Source of the DNA: Amblyomma americanum
Lineage: Eukaryota; Arthropoda; Arachnida; Ixodida; Ixodidae
DNA length: 64,000 nt
Direction: 5' to 3'
Assembly (NCBI RefSeq): GCF_052857255.1
Contig: NC_135497.1
Location: 184,241,906-184,305,905, forward strand
The first letter of the stretch is position 1; each line of letters starts with the position of its first letter. The notes under the pieces were generated by a model. That model saw nothing but the letters and a program-made list of their open reading frames with translations, had not been told where the DNA came from and did no database searches. Made by a program: the position numbers and the translations under genes. Shown in pieces: positions 51,760 to 63,347 of this stretch.

Positions 51760-51899
51760 ATGTAACGAAATGATGACCAGGTTCGAATTATTTTATAAAA
51801 TCGGGAAATTGGTAAAATCGAGAAAGGTCTTTTTCGGTACTTCAAAATCTTAAATTTTGAAGTAGCGACACCCAAGAGCTGCCGCAGCATCGTAGTTTG

Positions 51900-52605
51900 C
51901 CGCTAACCCACGCATGCGCGTCCGCGAGAGCGGCCCGAATCGATCGTTCGTGAAACCAAAAAAACAAAACAACTCATCTGGGCGTTCTGGAGAGAACTGA
52001 GAATTTATTTTGCCGTGAAAAAAAAAAAACCGTATTGTTCGGCTGCGTGCGCTTCACAAGCAGTGGGTGTACACACTTCTCATAGCCCAGAAGCGCTTTC
52101 ATTGCATCCTCGGTTTCCTCGTGGACCCCAGCAAACACCTAAGAGGTCGGAGGCATCCATCGCCTTGCTTGGAGTGGGCACGTGAGCGTCGGCGTACTCC
52201 GCATCGTCCACATGTTCCCACTGCTCTTGTGCACCGGGAACAGGCTGGAGGATACGTTCGTCATCTAAGGCCTCAGTTGTGTCTTCGCCTGCGGCGGCGT
52301 CGGCTGCCAAGAGCTACCGCATTACGCTCTTAAGGAAACCTAAGCGTCCCCCTATTTCTTGCTCACACGCTACCAACAAGCTGCGAGACGTTGTGTCTAA
52401 ACAAGCAGAAACCACCTCTTTTTTACTCCTTTCTTCCCAGAAAAACTTCGTTAGATCTGGTGTGGTGGCCAAGTTAGTTTCGGTAGTTCGGGTTGACGAG
52501 AACATTTAGCCCTATGAGAACCTGCCGGGGACTTAAAATGTCTTGGTTAGATCGAAAAGTCCGCGAAATCGGGTTTCGTTAGATTGAGGTTTAACTGTAG
52601 AAGGC
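51900..52605 (-). pseudogene. pogo/Tigger-like DNA transposon remnant
   Basis: On the minus strand the element starts near 52605 with CAGTTAAACCTCAATCTAAC followed by GAAACC. This matches the general form of pogo/Tigger terminal inverted repeats (CAGT.AAACCTC..TA.AACG). Further in, frames at 52505-52314 and 52310-52080 end with an acidic stretch and VPTPSKAMDASDLL, which resembles the acidic C-terminal tail of Tigger-type transposases. No DDE core or CENP-B-like DNA-binding domain is visible, and the far end is not identified. It is a short, frame-broken relic. The left boundary is a guess. Confidence 0.4.
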
Positions 52606-54699
52606 TAACAAAATCGTGTTCGTAAAAGAAAAGACCAAAGGGTTAACTAAACTTTCGTTCTGCTATTCCGTCAGGTTTCTACCATGCACCTAAATACCGA
52701 AATATTGAAATGCAAGACGACTGGTGTCGTGCGGAGAAAGCGCCTAAACAAAATGTTCGCACAATTAACGTAACCCAGGACGGCTTCTGTAAACACTGCG
52801 TTCTTCCACATAAACTAAAACAGGTCGCTGCTGAAATTTAACTTGCATTAGTAAAACCCATACTTTATTACGCGAACATAGCATGGCGTTGGACACGCAC
52901 TATAACACTAGATTTGGTGCATTGAAAATGACTCGGAACCAATCAGTATGATTCTTTTTATTTTTATCAAATGCTGTGTGTGTAAGTCCCCGTTTGCACT
53001 AATGAAACAGTTTAACAGCTAAACACATCAAATGAGATGACGACTTGAGAGACTAAACTTCCTTTTATTGGTCCAAGTAATGAGCTTCACCTTATTCCCA
53101 AACTTTATGTAACGCTTCTGGCACCGCGCCGAACTCGTCATTACCATGCCGGCTCGTTGACCCCCTATCATGTCAGAACTAACGACGTTGGTCGTTTCTG
53201 AACGACTTCAGTTGAACTAACATTGGTTGTTTCAAGGAGGAACTTAAAACCTAAAATAGCTCGGACAGATATCGGCAGTCTCACGCAAGCTTTCTTAATT
53301 TCTCGATAAAACGTATAACAGAGCCGTAATACTCAGAACGCTGAAATAATAAAGTAGGTGCTTGAACACACGCTTCTGTTGGCCATATCTCCCCACGAGA
53401 AAACCGCTCTCGTGACGAGGTAACGTACCGTTAGCTTTGTTGTGATTGCTAACTTTTTCTTCTCCCTTTTCAGCGTGAGACGGAACACTGCATAGGGAAC
53501 CAATACACAAATCGCGAATATCTAACAAGACGTCGGCACAATGCGCAGCACCCTTTCCCGCAGCCAGCCTCGTCTCGGCTAACTCTCGAACACGACGGAA
53601 CAAGCGCCACTGGCCGCTACGTGGCGAAATATTCTGCCTAGCGTCTATTGGCCGCCGCGAATACAAACTTCATCCTACAGCCAGGGACGTATACCCGTTC
53701 TACGGAACGCAACGTCAACAACACGTGCATCTTCTCCGGCGCTCGCAATTTCGTAACCCTTGCTTGAACCAATCATAAACGTACTGCCTGCGGATCAGCA
53801 AGCCATAATGGAGAAAGCACGGGGAAGCATCGAAGCTTTGAGAGCTTTACTGTTCCGAAAGGAGCAGCCCTTCTTCTCGTGGTTTGGCTAAACCACAATG
53901 TTTACATGTCTGGAAAGCAAAGCTGGCGCGTTCGGGGCTACAGCAACAGCTGTGTATGTTCCCAGGGACAATGTGTAGCCACGTGAAAGTGAAAAAGATA
54001 AAAATTCGAAATGTGTAGAACAAAGCGGGCAAATCCTCAGGCTCCAGGGGAGACAGAAAGCGAAAACAAATGTTTCGGGGTAGCTGATTGCTTCTACTGT
54101 GTGAAGCTTACGAGTGCGACCGCGACCGAAACCCTAGAGTACAAACAAGAGAGGAAAAAAAAAACGGCATATAGACTCTTTTTCATGCTGCGTCAAGTTT
54201 GCGATCACATTTCTTTCGCTAACCTGCGAAACACTTGAGATTGTCATTGAGATTTGAGCGTTGTTTGCAGAACTCGTCGGCGCTCTGAAAACAAAGACGG
54301 TGCTGGGACGCAGATGGCGCCCGAGATGTTGTTCCTTCGAGACTTGGTTGCGCTCGCAGTTCTACCATTTGCACAGCGCAGAACGTAATACAGAATAAAC
54401 GCTTGTCTTTCTCCTATCGCACACAAAAGCGAGGAAGAAAAAAATAGGTCGAAGGAAAAGGAGAAGTGCCGGCCCGTTGTATCGGTATATGACATGTCCC
54501 GCAAATAACAGCTCAGTTCTCTCGGCTCGCTTGCTCCGCTATCTGTTAGTACGTTGCGCAAGTGGTAGGTTTCTCTCGAGCAGCGCTGTTTCCTCTCCGT
54601 CTTCTGTTTTGTTTCTTGTTTGCTGTAATGGTGAGAAAAACTGAGGTAGATACACCGAAATGCGTGGAAATTTTCGTGCCTCGAAGGGGAAAAAAAAAA
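52606..54699. other. Unrecognised sequence
   Basis: No gene or repeat recognised. The 231-codon minus frame (54244-54939) runs from here into the next GC-rich block and has no known domain. Confidence 0.3.
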
Positions 54700-55770
54700 G
54701 GAGGCAGAACGCAGTAAAGTGCTCTTGAAGCCTTGCATACGGAGGCCCGGCAGCAATGCGGTCGCGGGACCTGTTAAATGCATTTTCGTAGACAAGCGGT
54801 CTGGAAAAGCGCGAGCGTCCGCACAAGTCGGGAGCGAGAGAAGCACGGAGAAAAGCCGCGTCCACCGGCGGCAACCGCTGCGGCGAGGATTAATTGCCGC
54901 CGGTTGAGCACGGCGCGCCGGGGAACGACTCATCTTCACGTCGTCTTAGCGCGGATCTCTATAACGGCACAACGCGGCACATCCAGCAGACGCGGCCAGT
55001 GGGCGATAAATGCATTGCCGGCCGGCCGGCAGAAAGAACGGTGACCACCGGCCGAGGAGCGGGAGAAGGAGCGGTAACAAAACGCGGCGAGACGTTCAAA
55101 ACGATGATTAAGCGGGGCTGCGCGAAAGCGACGTCGCCCCAAGCCGCTCTCGGGGGGCCAATCGGAGCCGGCAATAAAGGCAAGGGCTGGCCGAGCGAAG
55201 CAAAAATTAGCGTCGCAGTGCCCTCTGCGGGGATTGTGGCCATTAGGAAAAGAGCAAGAGGCCCGAGAAAGTAAGCAGTGGCCAAAAGGGAACTTGCCCC
55301 ATCAAGCAGAACACGCGCCGCCGAAGACGAGCACAAAGAAAAGGGCTCCCACGCCCCCGCCACCCAGCCCCATGAATGACCGCTCCGAGTTTCCTCGCTC
55401 GAGGGCGTCATTTTAAGTTTCGCTTATCAGGGCGCGCCGGGTATAACGAAGCGACCGCGGACCTGCGGTCGGCTCGGGGTTGTTTGGCGACACTACGCCG
55501 CCGCCGCCACTGGTGCTTTTCTTGCCGCGGCGACCCCCCCTGGCTGCCGTGCTGCCGTGGCTCGACGCGCCTGCACCCTTCCGGGGCCAACAAAGCGCTC
55601 GCCCGCCGTTCGAAGGATCCTCGCCGACGCACACGGAGAGAAGTTGGCTGCACGGCGCTTCTGTCGGGCGCGGACGAAGATGCGGTGCGGCCATGTCGCT
55701 GGCTCGGTTCTTCCTCACTTGCGTTCCCTTTGCGAAGTGCCTTAGCTTGCTGCTGGCTGCGACGCAAAAT
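54700..55770. promoter_or_regulatory. Large GC-rich, CpG-dense island
   Basis: About 1.1 kb of CpG-rich DNA with long competing frames on both strands (126 to 177 codons), including GCCGGCCGGCCGGC (about 55018-55031). None shows a known domain. It is the second-best place in the window, with 31.9-32.8 kb, to expect a promoter and first exon. The evidence is composition only. Confidence 0.4.
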
Positions 55771-56186
55771 ACTGCAATTCCTCGAAAAAGTTCTTCAGTG
55801 TAGGCGGCGGAAAGCTCTGCTGCCATGGGAGGATGGGCAGCGTTTTTGTATGATTCCGCGCTGCGAAAACTATGCTCTTCCATCTGATAGGCTGAATGGT
55901 TTAGACTGAGCCTATTGTAATCATTGCCCGTTAAAGCGTTTTCCTGCCCTGTGATATTTGGGCAAAATCATTAACGTTGGGGCCGTTTGTCGCTGCCCTC
56001 TTTACGGAAGTAAATTCTTACTTGGTTTAACCATGGTTTTAACTAGTGAACATAAAGCAATGACACGTTGATCCAAATTCTTGCTCGAGACGCGTAGTAA
56101 TTCCTAATAACTATATCAGCGATAGCGCACATTAAATCTATTATTGTTCAACACGATGGCAAGGCGGGCGAGTTGATGATCCATAC
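55771..56186. other. Unrecognised sequence
   Basis: No gene or repeat recognised up to the Penelope-like element. Confidence 0.3.
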
Positions 56187-56921
56187 TTAAGCGAAAATAG
56201 CGCAAAAGATAGCCAAAAAACTTAAGACTTCGGCTGCTGTGACTGGGTTAGACAGAGTAAAGGAAAGGAATAAGGTTGCAGTTCTCCCATACGTACACCG
56301 CCTTTCGCATAACCTAAATATAGGTGGCGAGCAGGTATAAAATAGGCGTTATTTTTTATGCTCCTAAAAGACTTAAAAGGATGTGTGCTATGGTGGAAAG
56401 AAAGGCTGAAAAATAAAATGAATCCCAAAGTACCTTTGGAATTAAACATAAAACTTAGTATCTTCCGTGCTCTGAAGGAGTTGTTTATAAAATTCTTTTT
56501 TCATGCGGACAAGTATACATTGGCCAGACGGGTCGTTGCATTAACACGCGCTTAACTGAGCATGCTAGTACCTTGGAGGCTAATAAACCTACTAATCTAG
56601 TCGATCTTGTTAGAGACTGAAAATCTTGCTTCCCTACTTTTCATCACAGTGATGTATTGCACAGTCACCCAACGCAGTTAACCAGCGAGATTATGGAGGC
56701 TTTTTACATAAAGAAAAAAACTAGATTGTGTGTTAGCAGCCCATCGGTATGCCTGCATGACAGTGAGGTTCGTTTCCTCGATTCCAAGTAGCTACACGTC
56801 TGTTTGCTTTGCTATCTTTATATTCCTTGCTTCCTGTCAATAAACCTTCAGTTGTGAGTTAGCGCTGGTCCTGTTGTTTCCTTTCTTTGCTGTCGTCGTC
56901 TTTTGCGCTATTTTCGCTTAA
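56187..56921 (+). mobile_element. Penelope-like retroelement, deleted copy with inverted 22-bp ends
   Basis: A 22-bp sequence at 56187-56208 (begins TTAAGCGAAAATAGC) is repeated exactly in inverse orientation at 56900-56921. Between them lies the C-terminal GIY-YIG domain of a Penelope-like element. Complex, partly inverted terminal repeats are typical of that group. Nearly all of the reverse transcriptase is absent, so the copy could not move on its own. Confidence 0.75.
56455..56791 (+). pseudogene. Penelope-like GIY-YIG endonuclease domain, one nonsense codon
   Basis: The frame reads PCSEGVVYKILFSCGQVYIG then QTGRCINTRLTEH, the GIY-YIG catalytic core (VVY..11 residues..VYIG, with the following R and H), and later QLTSEIMEAFYIKKK (with the metal-binding Glu in EI.EA) and EVRFLDSK before TAG at 56789-56791. 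A TGA at 56618-56620 stands in the middle of the domain, where active relatives often have Cys. The endonuclease would nick the target to prime reverse transcription. Apart from the TGA, the domain is well preserved over about 112 codons. Confidence 0.85.
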
Positions 56922-57149
56922 CTATTATTGTTACTTAATCAAATTGTACGACTGCTCATCTGTGAGATTTTTTTCAAGTGCGGCAGTGCATTGAATTGTT
57001 CGATTTACTTACGTGCATAATAAATAACGTGTAGGTCACCAGAGACATCATTAATGTTTAACAGAGGATCAAAATAAATCGAAAAACACGTAGAAGCAAC
57101 TTAAGGGCTCAAAATAATGCAAGTGCTGTTTGACTGGTACATGAGCTAA
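56922..57149. other. Unrecognised sequence
   Basis: Short AT-rich spacer with nothing recognised. Confidence 0.3.
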
Positions 57150-58485
57150 GCCGCTTTGTTGAAAAATCGAAGAGCACATCATTTGAAAGAGAAATAGGTT
57201 CCAAGCGTAACTGAAGAAACTAAGACGATGAAAATATATAATGCATCAATTGACCAGCTAATGAGAAAGATGCGACTAAAAGTGTCTGATGCAGTAGTAC
57301 AAGCATCTTGAAATATATGAGAAGCTTGAGAACTCATTATCTGACATATATTCTAAGGAATTTAAACAAAAAGCAATAAAACGAATGAAAGCAGAATGTC
57401 TGTGAACAAATAAAGCTATAACAGAGCTTCGCAATCAAAAAGGCAGTGCAAGATAATACGCAGTTAAGTAACAGCAAAAAAAAAGGTTTACAGATAATGC
57501 AAACAACGAGAGAGCTACGTGCTTCTTGGTGAGCTCACGTGCAGTAAAAATAAGCACGGCACTGATGGGACCATGCAAGATAATTTTAGGCGAGTAAGTT
57601 AGATCTGAAAATGAACTTTCCAGTTTAATGACTACCTCATAAATTGTACTGAAAAACTTAGAAGAAGAAATGATGTACAACTATAAAAAAATTGGTGCAA
57701 ACACACCTTTGAAGTCCGTATATTTGCCGCCAGTGGCAGAGAACGGTCTCTGCTCTGTACTAATCAAGATACGGTTTGGTAAATCGTCTAGTAGTAGCAG
57801 CATAAGAGTAGCACATGTGATTAAGAATATTAACGAGCTTAAATTACGAACTCATGCTACGAATTATTAACAAAGCGCTAATCACAGCGGGTACACCAGG
57901 GCGCTTAAAACATCAGTAATACAACCTCTGCATAAGTAAGAAAGGTCTGAGTTGCAGAGTTATAAGCCTATGAAAATATTGAAACTATTAGCGCACATTA
58001 TATACAAATATTTAGGGAAAATAATGGCTTGCCTTTGCGTGAAAAACTTAATTTATTTACTCAAATCGGGTTTAGGAAAGAACACATCACCATGACTCTA
58101 TTTAGAAAGTTTTCAGATTTTTTTGCGTTCGAAAACTTATGAGAACGAAAAAGTACTGTTGTTGTTTTCGGCTTTGGCGAAAACATTTAACACTGCTGAC
58201 AGAGGTCTACTATTGTGCGAGCACAAAATTTGTGATTTCGGGGTCTATTTGCATCTTTGTTGAACAACTACTTTGCAAGTCATAAACGAAGAAAAAAATT
58301 AGCGAAAATTATTTCGATCTAAGAGAAATAAAAAAGAAATGCCACATGGTTCTTCACTGAGGAATTTGTTGTTTAATTTATTTGTAAATTGCTTCGGAAT
58401 GGTAAATTTGAAATCAGTGCTCTGCAAATTTGTTAATGGCAGCACTGATCTTGCCTCAAGGGAAGATTGATGCAACATGTAGTTA
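57150..58485 (+). pseudogene. LINE reverse transcriptase remnant, catalytic residues lost
   Basis: A heavily mutated non-LTR reverse transcriptase, CR1/Jockey-like. Landmarks in order are: VYLPPVAENGLCSVLIKI and RFGKSSSSSSIRVAHV (about 57717-57820); LKTSVIQPLHK (about 57905-57940); SELQSYKPMKILKLL (about 57950-57990), the usual NYRPISIL block; FSALAKTFNTADRGLLL (about 58168-58216), where the usual LDLSKAFDTVDH has lost its catalytic Asp; and LLFNLFVNCF (about 58368-58397), the LLFNL..ND block. Then comes KFVNGSTD in the position of the YADD box, so the active site is destroyed. Upstream (57150-57700) is a worn linker. The fourth copy of the unnamed repeat follows at 58541. Confidence 0.72.
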
Positions 58486-58540
58486 TCTGCAGTCCGACGT
58501 TTACGAAATTATCGGTTGTTTTGGGAAAAGTTCATATTTT

Positions 58541-58831
58541 GTAGCGAGAGCTACATTACGGTAGCATTTCGAGCCTTCAGCCTGGCGGTGGCACGTGACC
58601 AGCCACGTGGTGGGGAGCAGCTGATGCTGCCGGCGGCGCGGCGCGCCGGCGAAGCTGAGCTGCAGCAGCTGTGCGCATGCGCCATGTCAAATGGGACGAC
58701 GATGAAGAAGGAACCGGAAACGGAGCGGCGAAAGACTGACTTTCCAGTTCAACTGAGCAAGTTCTACTCGGCCAGCTGTAGCTACCGCGTCACTCCAGGT
58801 TTAACCAGAGCAAAACCACCGCTAATTTTTT
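58541..58831 (+). repeat. Unnamed dispersed repeat family, copy 3
   Basis: Starts TGTAGCGAGAGCTACATTAC and GGTAGCATTTCGAGCC. It ends GGTTTAACCAGAGCAAAACC, ACCGCTAA and a T-run. It contains CACGTGACC and CCACGTGG palindromes. The plus-strand frame conserves LSKFYSASCSYRVTPGLTR with copy 1. It follows the LINE remnant by about 55 bases. TTTTGTAGCGA at the left and TTTTTTAGCGA at the right might be a blurred target duplication. Confidence 0.82.
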
Positions 58832-59484
58832 AGCGAATCAAAACGAAGCTCTATTGCTTCCACAATCCTGACAAGAAACTGGGTGTTTCAAAATCGATAA
58901 TCCTGCACACTGAACCACGTACAGACTGTATATGCATCCCTATCAATGCAGCGCCTGTGCAAAAAATTTGGACATTGAGCTGATGATGTGACCTCTTGGA
59001 ATGAGCAGATCAAAACTATATGAAGAAGGCTAAGGACCTTCTCAACACAACTTTAGCAGAAGCTGCACAACCCTTAAGTTAATAGAATTAATGTTTAAGT
59101 GACTAGGTGAAAATGTATTACGTTATAAAAATACTTTGTATGGATTTTGTTCGGCAGCCTTGTAGAATCATCTGAATCGAATAATTTACCAATTTGTGAA
59201 AAATATTGCATATGATGTTTCAGCGAACGGCTGACTTCCAGACTTCTGCAACTCGTTTATGCCACAAAAAATTTCATGACTCATCCTCCCACCTATTTGT
59301 GGTCGATGTCAAAATTGATGAAGGAAGCGCATTAACGCTAAAAAAGCCATGACCCTGACAGCACTGTAAATCATTCTTAACAGCATGTCCATTTGGGCGC
59401 TACATATTTCACCAAGGCACTTCTAGGGCCTGAGAAACAAGCGAAAATAATTCATTCATGCAAGTGGGAGCACATTCGACACAG
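58832..59484. other. Unrecognised AT-rich sequence
   Basis: No gene or repeat recognised. I could not see the preceding LINE resuming here. Confidence 0.3.
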
Positions 59485-59700
59485 GTAACTTGAACCCATT
59501 TCTATCACGACCATTTGCCCTAATTTGCTGGAGAACATTGTTTCTAAACCTCTCTTAAATCGTCCTCTGAGCAACAATTTATTATCTCAATTGCAAAGTA
59601 CAGTCATGGATAAGAGTTCAAAGAATAAGGATTCGTGGAAAAGAATTCATTCCTGCAGTACCTTGCTAGACAGTCAGCTGGTATTTATTGGAACGGATTG
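59485..59700 (+). pseudogene. Possible LINE reverse transcriptase fragment (finger region)
   Basis: The plus strand reads LLENIVSKPLLN then NNLLSQLQ and, after a shift, WKRIHSCSTLLDSQLV. This order resembles the CKLLE.IV...L...L..NNLLS..QHGFRK.HSC.TQL block of CR1-like elements. It is short and weak, and it does not continue the RT at 57-58.5 kb, since it would repeat an earlier part of the domain. Confidence 0.35.
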
Positions 59701-60121
59701 AGCAAGGATGTCCATTCATGCTTAAATGCTTTTTGCTGACCTCCTTTGCTTGACCACATAATTTTTTTTTCCGCCAACAGGCCTCCCGCCAACTTTCGTC
59801 CATGACACATATTTCTTAGTGTCACCATAATGCAACGAACTTAAATTGTTTATGATGCCACCCGAACAGTAAGTTGTAGCGGACATATTAGCATGATTTC
59901 TCTAGATTACTCTGAAAGCTCTGATTTACTTTTTCAAAAAAAAAACACTTTATCGATGCTGATCTGACCTTTCAAGTTGCAAATAGCACGTAATTGTTTG
60001 CGTCATGTCTGCGTTTTGTAAAAAAATATATTTAAATAATTTGCTCTAAATCTACCTTCTCATTTTTTTTTCTTCGGTACAAGGCGGCAGTGTAATGGGG
60101 CCTTTTTTATTTATCGTTCTT
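59701..60121. other. Unrecognised AT-rich sequence
   Basis: No gene or repeat recognised. Several A and T runs. Confidence 0.3.
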
Positions 60122-60440
60122 TATAACCGTTAGAAGCCCCGTTCACCAGAAAACCCGGTGTCGGCGTTGTGAGCAAAATATCACGGGCATGGCTCTGGCA
60201 GGTGGTACCCAGAGAGCAGCCTAGGAGTCAGGTGGGCCCCCAGGTCACGTGACCTTGCGGCGTCATCACAGCCTGCCCACCGAACTGTGAGCAAACTGCC
60301 CACCGTGGCAGGTGGCAGTTAAATTAATGATTGGTCGCTCGGGAAGAGCAACCTGGGTCTCACAAGTCCCCCCGCTGGGAGCACCTGCCATCGCAGGGCA
60401 GTGGCGCATCGCTTAACCGCTCCACCACTGCGCCAGGAGT
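60122..60440 (-). repeat. tRNA-headed SINE, minus strand
   Basis: The minus strand starts (about 60440) with CTGGCGCAGTGGTGGAGCGG followed by TTAAGCG. GGCGCAGTGG is an A-box-like match. The B box is worn away. The body has TCACGTGACC, repeated GGTGGGCAG words and TGATGACGCCGC. The 3' end carries CGCCGACACCGGGTTTTCTG followed by GGGGC and TAACGG. This shared architecture (tRNA-like head, CACGTG-rich body, GCCGACACC..GGGGC..AACG end) links it with the minus-strand copy at 17.5 kb. Confidence 0.6.
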
Positions 60441-61640
60441 GGTGTGAGGACTCCCTGCAGGGATCTATGAATGCAAAGTAGACAATGATCTTCTGCATAT
60501 ATGGGAGTTAACCCATTACCTCTATCACGTCGTATTCCCTTAATGCGGAGCTCATGTGTCCCCTCCAATTTTTTTTCCCAGTGCTATTATCGTTTCATTA
60601 AAAATATTTTGCAGATGACCGGTTATTTTTGATTCCATCGGTAGATACGAAAAACTAATTTCGAAAATTATAAAGGGTATGAAGAATGAAAAATGCCACC
60701 GAGCTCAATAAAACCACTCTGACCCCAACAACAAAGACGGCAGCCCAGAAGTACAGATGCAACTCTGCGGGAACTCTATAGGTGGGGTATGTCATTTGCT
60801 GAAAGTGCTGGAGTATCCGGGTGATGTAGCCCGTCACTGGGCGTGAGCCCGACTGTGTTTTACGCGCGGTGATACGTCGGGCGTCCGGCGTGAGAGACGC
60901 GGCGTTTATTCCAGTCTAGAACGAGCGTGCTTTAATTGGTTCATTCGTAGCGAGTGAGGGGGTTGGAAAGACGAGAAGGGAAGTCATGACGTTACGTGCC
61001 TCGGCATTGTATTTGGGCTAATCAATGACTGGCATTCTGACAAATGAGCATGACGCGCTGTGACCGCGTCACGTGTTCAGCGCCAATCACAGCGACACCG
61101 CACGAACAGCAGCAGGCCATAAAAATGTAGGCTCAATGTTTCCCGAATACGTAAAGCGAAAAGGGCGCAGTGAAGAAATGTGCACCATTGAAAATTAAGC
61201 TCCACAGTTTCTTAGATGCATTTTGAGCATTGGGACTCGGGGAGAAAAGATTATGGCACTTTCGACACGCTGTTATTGAATGTACTAAGGTTTTCTGCGA
61301 CCCAAAAACGTCAAGAAAGCTTCATAAACTAGATAGGGTCCAGCGCCTACCTATAGGTTCGTCTCTAACAGATTTCGTCGCCTGAACTGTCTGCTGCCTC
61401 CATGCAGGCGCGGAAATCTTTCCGCTTTGAAGTTACGGACAAGATTTCATGAAATAACATTTCTATTCCTAATTATTCTCAAGTGAGTAAAAATTCACAC
61501 ATCTGAGTGCTGCGAAATCTCGCCAAATGAGCGCTGCACATAGTCAGCGTAAGTACATACTGCCCTAAGTGACTTGCAGCGGCACTTTTTCAATATAGCG
61601 ATTTTCTTTCTGAGAGTGATTAAAAATAAAATGGAGTGGT
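60441..61640. other. Unrecognised sequence
   Basis: No gene or repeat recognised before the purine tract. Confidence 0.3.
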
Positions 61641-63347
61641 AGAAAGAAAGAAACAAAGAGAGAAAGAAAGGAAGAAAAAGAAAGGAAGGAAGAAAGAAAG
61701 AATGAAAAAAGAAAAAGAAAGAAATCAAGAAAGGAAGAAAGAAAGAAAGGAAGGAAGAAAGAAAGGAAAAATAAAGAAAGAAAGAAAGAAAGAGCGAAAG
61801 AAAGGAAGAAAGAAAGAAGAAAAGAAAGAAAGAAAGGAAGAAAGAAAGAAAGAAAGAGAGAAAGAAAGAGAGAAAGAAAGGAAGAAAGAAAGAAAGAAAG
61901 AAAGGAAGAAAGAAAGAAAGGAAAAAGAAAGTAAGAAAGAGAAAAAGAAAGAGAGAAAGAAAGGAAGAAAGAAAGAAAGAAAGGAAGAAAGAAAGGAAAA
62001 AGAAAGTAAGAAAGAGAAAAAGAAAGAGAGAAAGAAAGGAAGAAAGAAAGAAAGAAAGAAAGGAAGAAAGAAAGGAAAAGAAAGTAAGAAAGAGAAAAAG
62101 AAAGAAAGAGAGAAAGAAAGGAAGAAAGAAAGAAAGAAAGAAAGAGAAAAAGAAAGAAAGAGAGAAAGAAAGGAAGAAAGAAAGAAAGAAAGGAAGAAAG
62201 AAGGAAAGAGAGAAAGAAAGAGAGAAAGGAAGAAAGAAAGAAAGAAAGAAAGGAAGAAAGAAAGGAAAAAGAAAGTAAGAAAGAGAAAAAGAAAGAAAGA
62301 GAGAAAGAAAGGAAGAAAGAAAGAAAGAAAGAAAGGAAGAAAGAAAGGAAAAAGAAAGTAAGAAAGAGAGAAAGAAAGGAAGAAAGAAAGAGAGAAAGAA
62401 AGGAAGAAAGAAAGAAAGAAAGGAAGAAAGGAAGAAAGAAAGGAAAAAGAAAGTAAGAAAGAGAAAAAGAAAGAGAGAAAGAAAGGAAGAAAGAAAGAAA
62501 GAAAGAAAGGAAGAAAGAAAGGAAAAAGAAAGTAAGAAAGAGAAAAAGAAAGAAAGAGAGAAAGAAAGGAAGAAAGAAAGAAAGAAAGAAAGGAAAAGAA
62601 AGAAAGAAAGAAAGAAAGGAAGAAAGAAAGAAAGAAAGGAAAAAGAAAGAAGGAAAGAAAGAAAGAAAGAAAGAAAGAGAGGAAGAAAGGAAGAAAGAAA
62701 GAAAGAAAGGAAGAAAGAAAGGAAGAAAGAAAGGAAAAAGAAAGTAAGAAAGAGAAAAAGAAAGAGAGAAAGAAAGAGAGAAAGAAAGGAAGAAAGAAAG
62801 AAAGAAAGGAAGAAAGAAAGAAAGGAAAAAGAAAGTAAGAAAGAGAAAAAGAGAGAAAGAAAGGAAGAAAGAAAGAAAGAAAGAAAGGAAGAAAGAAAGG
62901 AAAAAGCAAGTAAGAAAGAGAAAAAGAAAGAAAGAGAGAAAGAAAGGAAGAAAGAAAGAAAGAAAGAAAGGAAGAAAGAAAGAAAGAAAGAAAGGAAGAA
63001 AGAAAGGAAAAAGAAAGTAAGAAAGAGAAAAAGAAAGAAAGAGAGAAAGAAAGGAAGAAAGAAAGAAAGAAAGAAAGAAAGGAAAAGGAAGAAAGAAAGA
63101 AAGAAAGGAAGAAAGAAAGAAAGAAAGAAAGGAAAAAGAAAGAAGGAAAGAAAGAAAGAGAGAAAGAAAGAAAGAGAGGAAGAAAGGAAGAAAGAAAGAA
63201 AGGAAGAAAGGAAGAAAGAAAGGAAGAAAGAAAGGAAAAAGAAAGAAGGAAAGAAAGGAAGAAAGAGAGAAAGAAAGGAAGAAAGAAAGAAAGAAAGAGA
63301 GAAAGAAAGAAAGAGAGAAAGAAAGGAAGAAAGAACGAAAGAAAGAA
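61641..63347. repeat. 1.7-kb polypurine (GAAA)n tract with higher-order units
   Basis: Almost unbroken purine sequence built from AAAG/GAAAGAGA/GGAAGAAA words. A marker word GGAAAAAGAAAGTAAGAAAG recurs near 61931, 62006, 62084, 62275, 62358, 62453, 62532, 62744, 62835, 62910 and 63017. Most intervals are 75-95 bases (some are about double), showing a higher-order unit that has spread by duplication. The Phe/Leu/Ser frames of up to 624 codons on the minus strand, and the Lys/Arg/Glu frame on plus, are artefacts. Confidence 0.97.

Noticed and set aside
54244..54939. 231-codon minus-strand frame
   Set aside because: No recognisable domain or exon borders. The amino-acid content looks like random translation of mixed-composition DNA.
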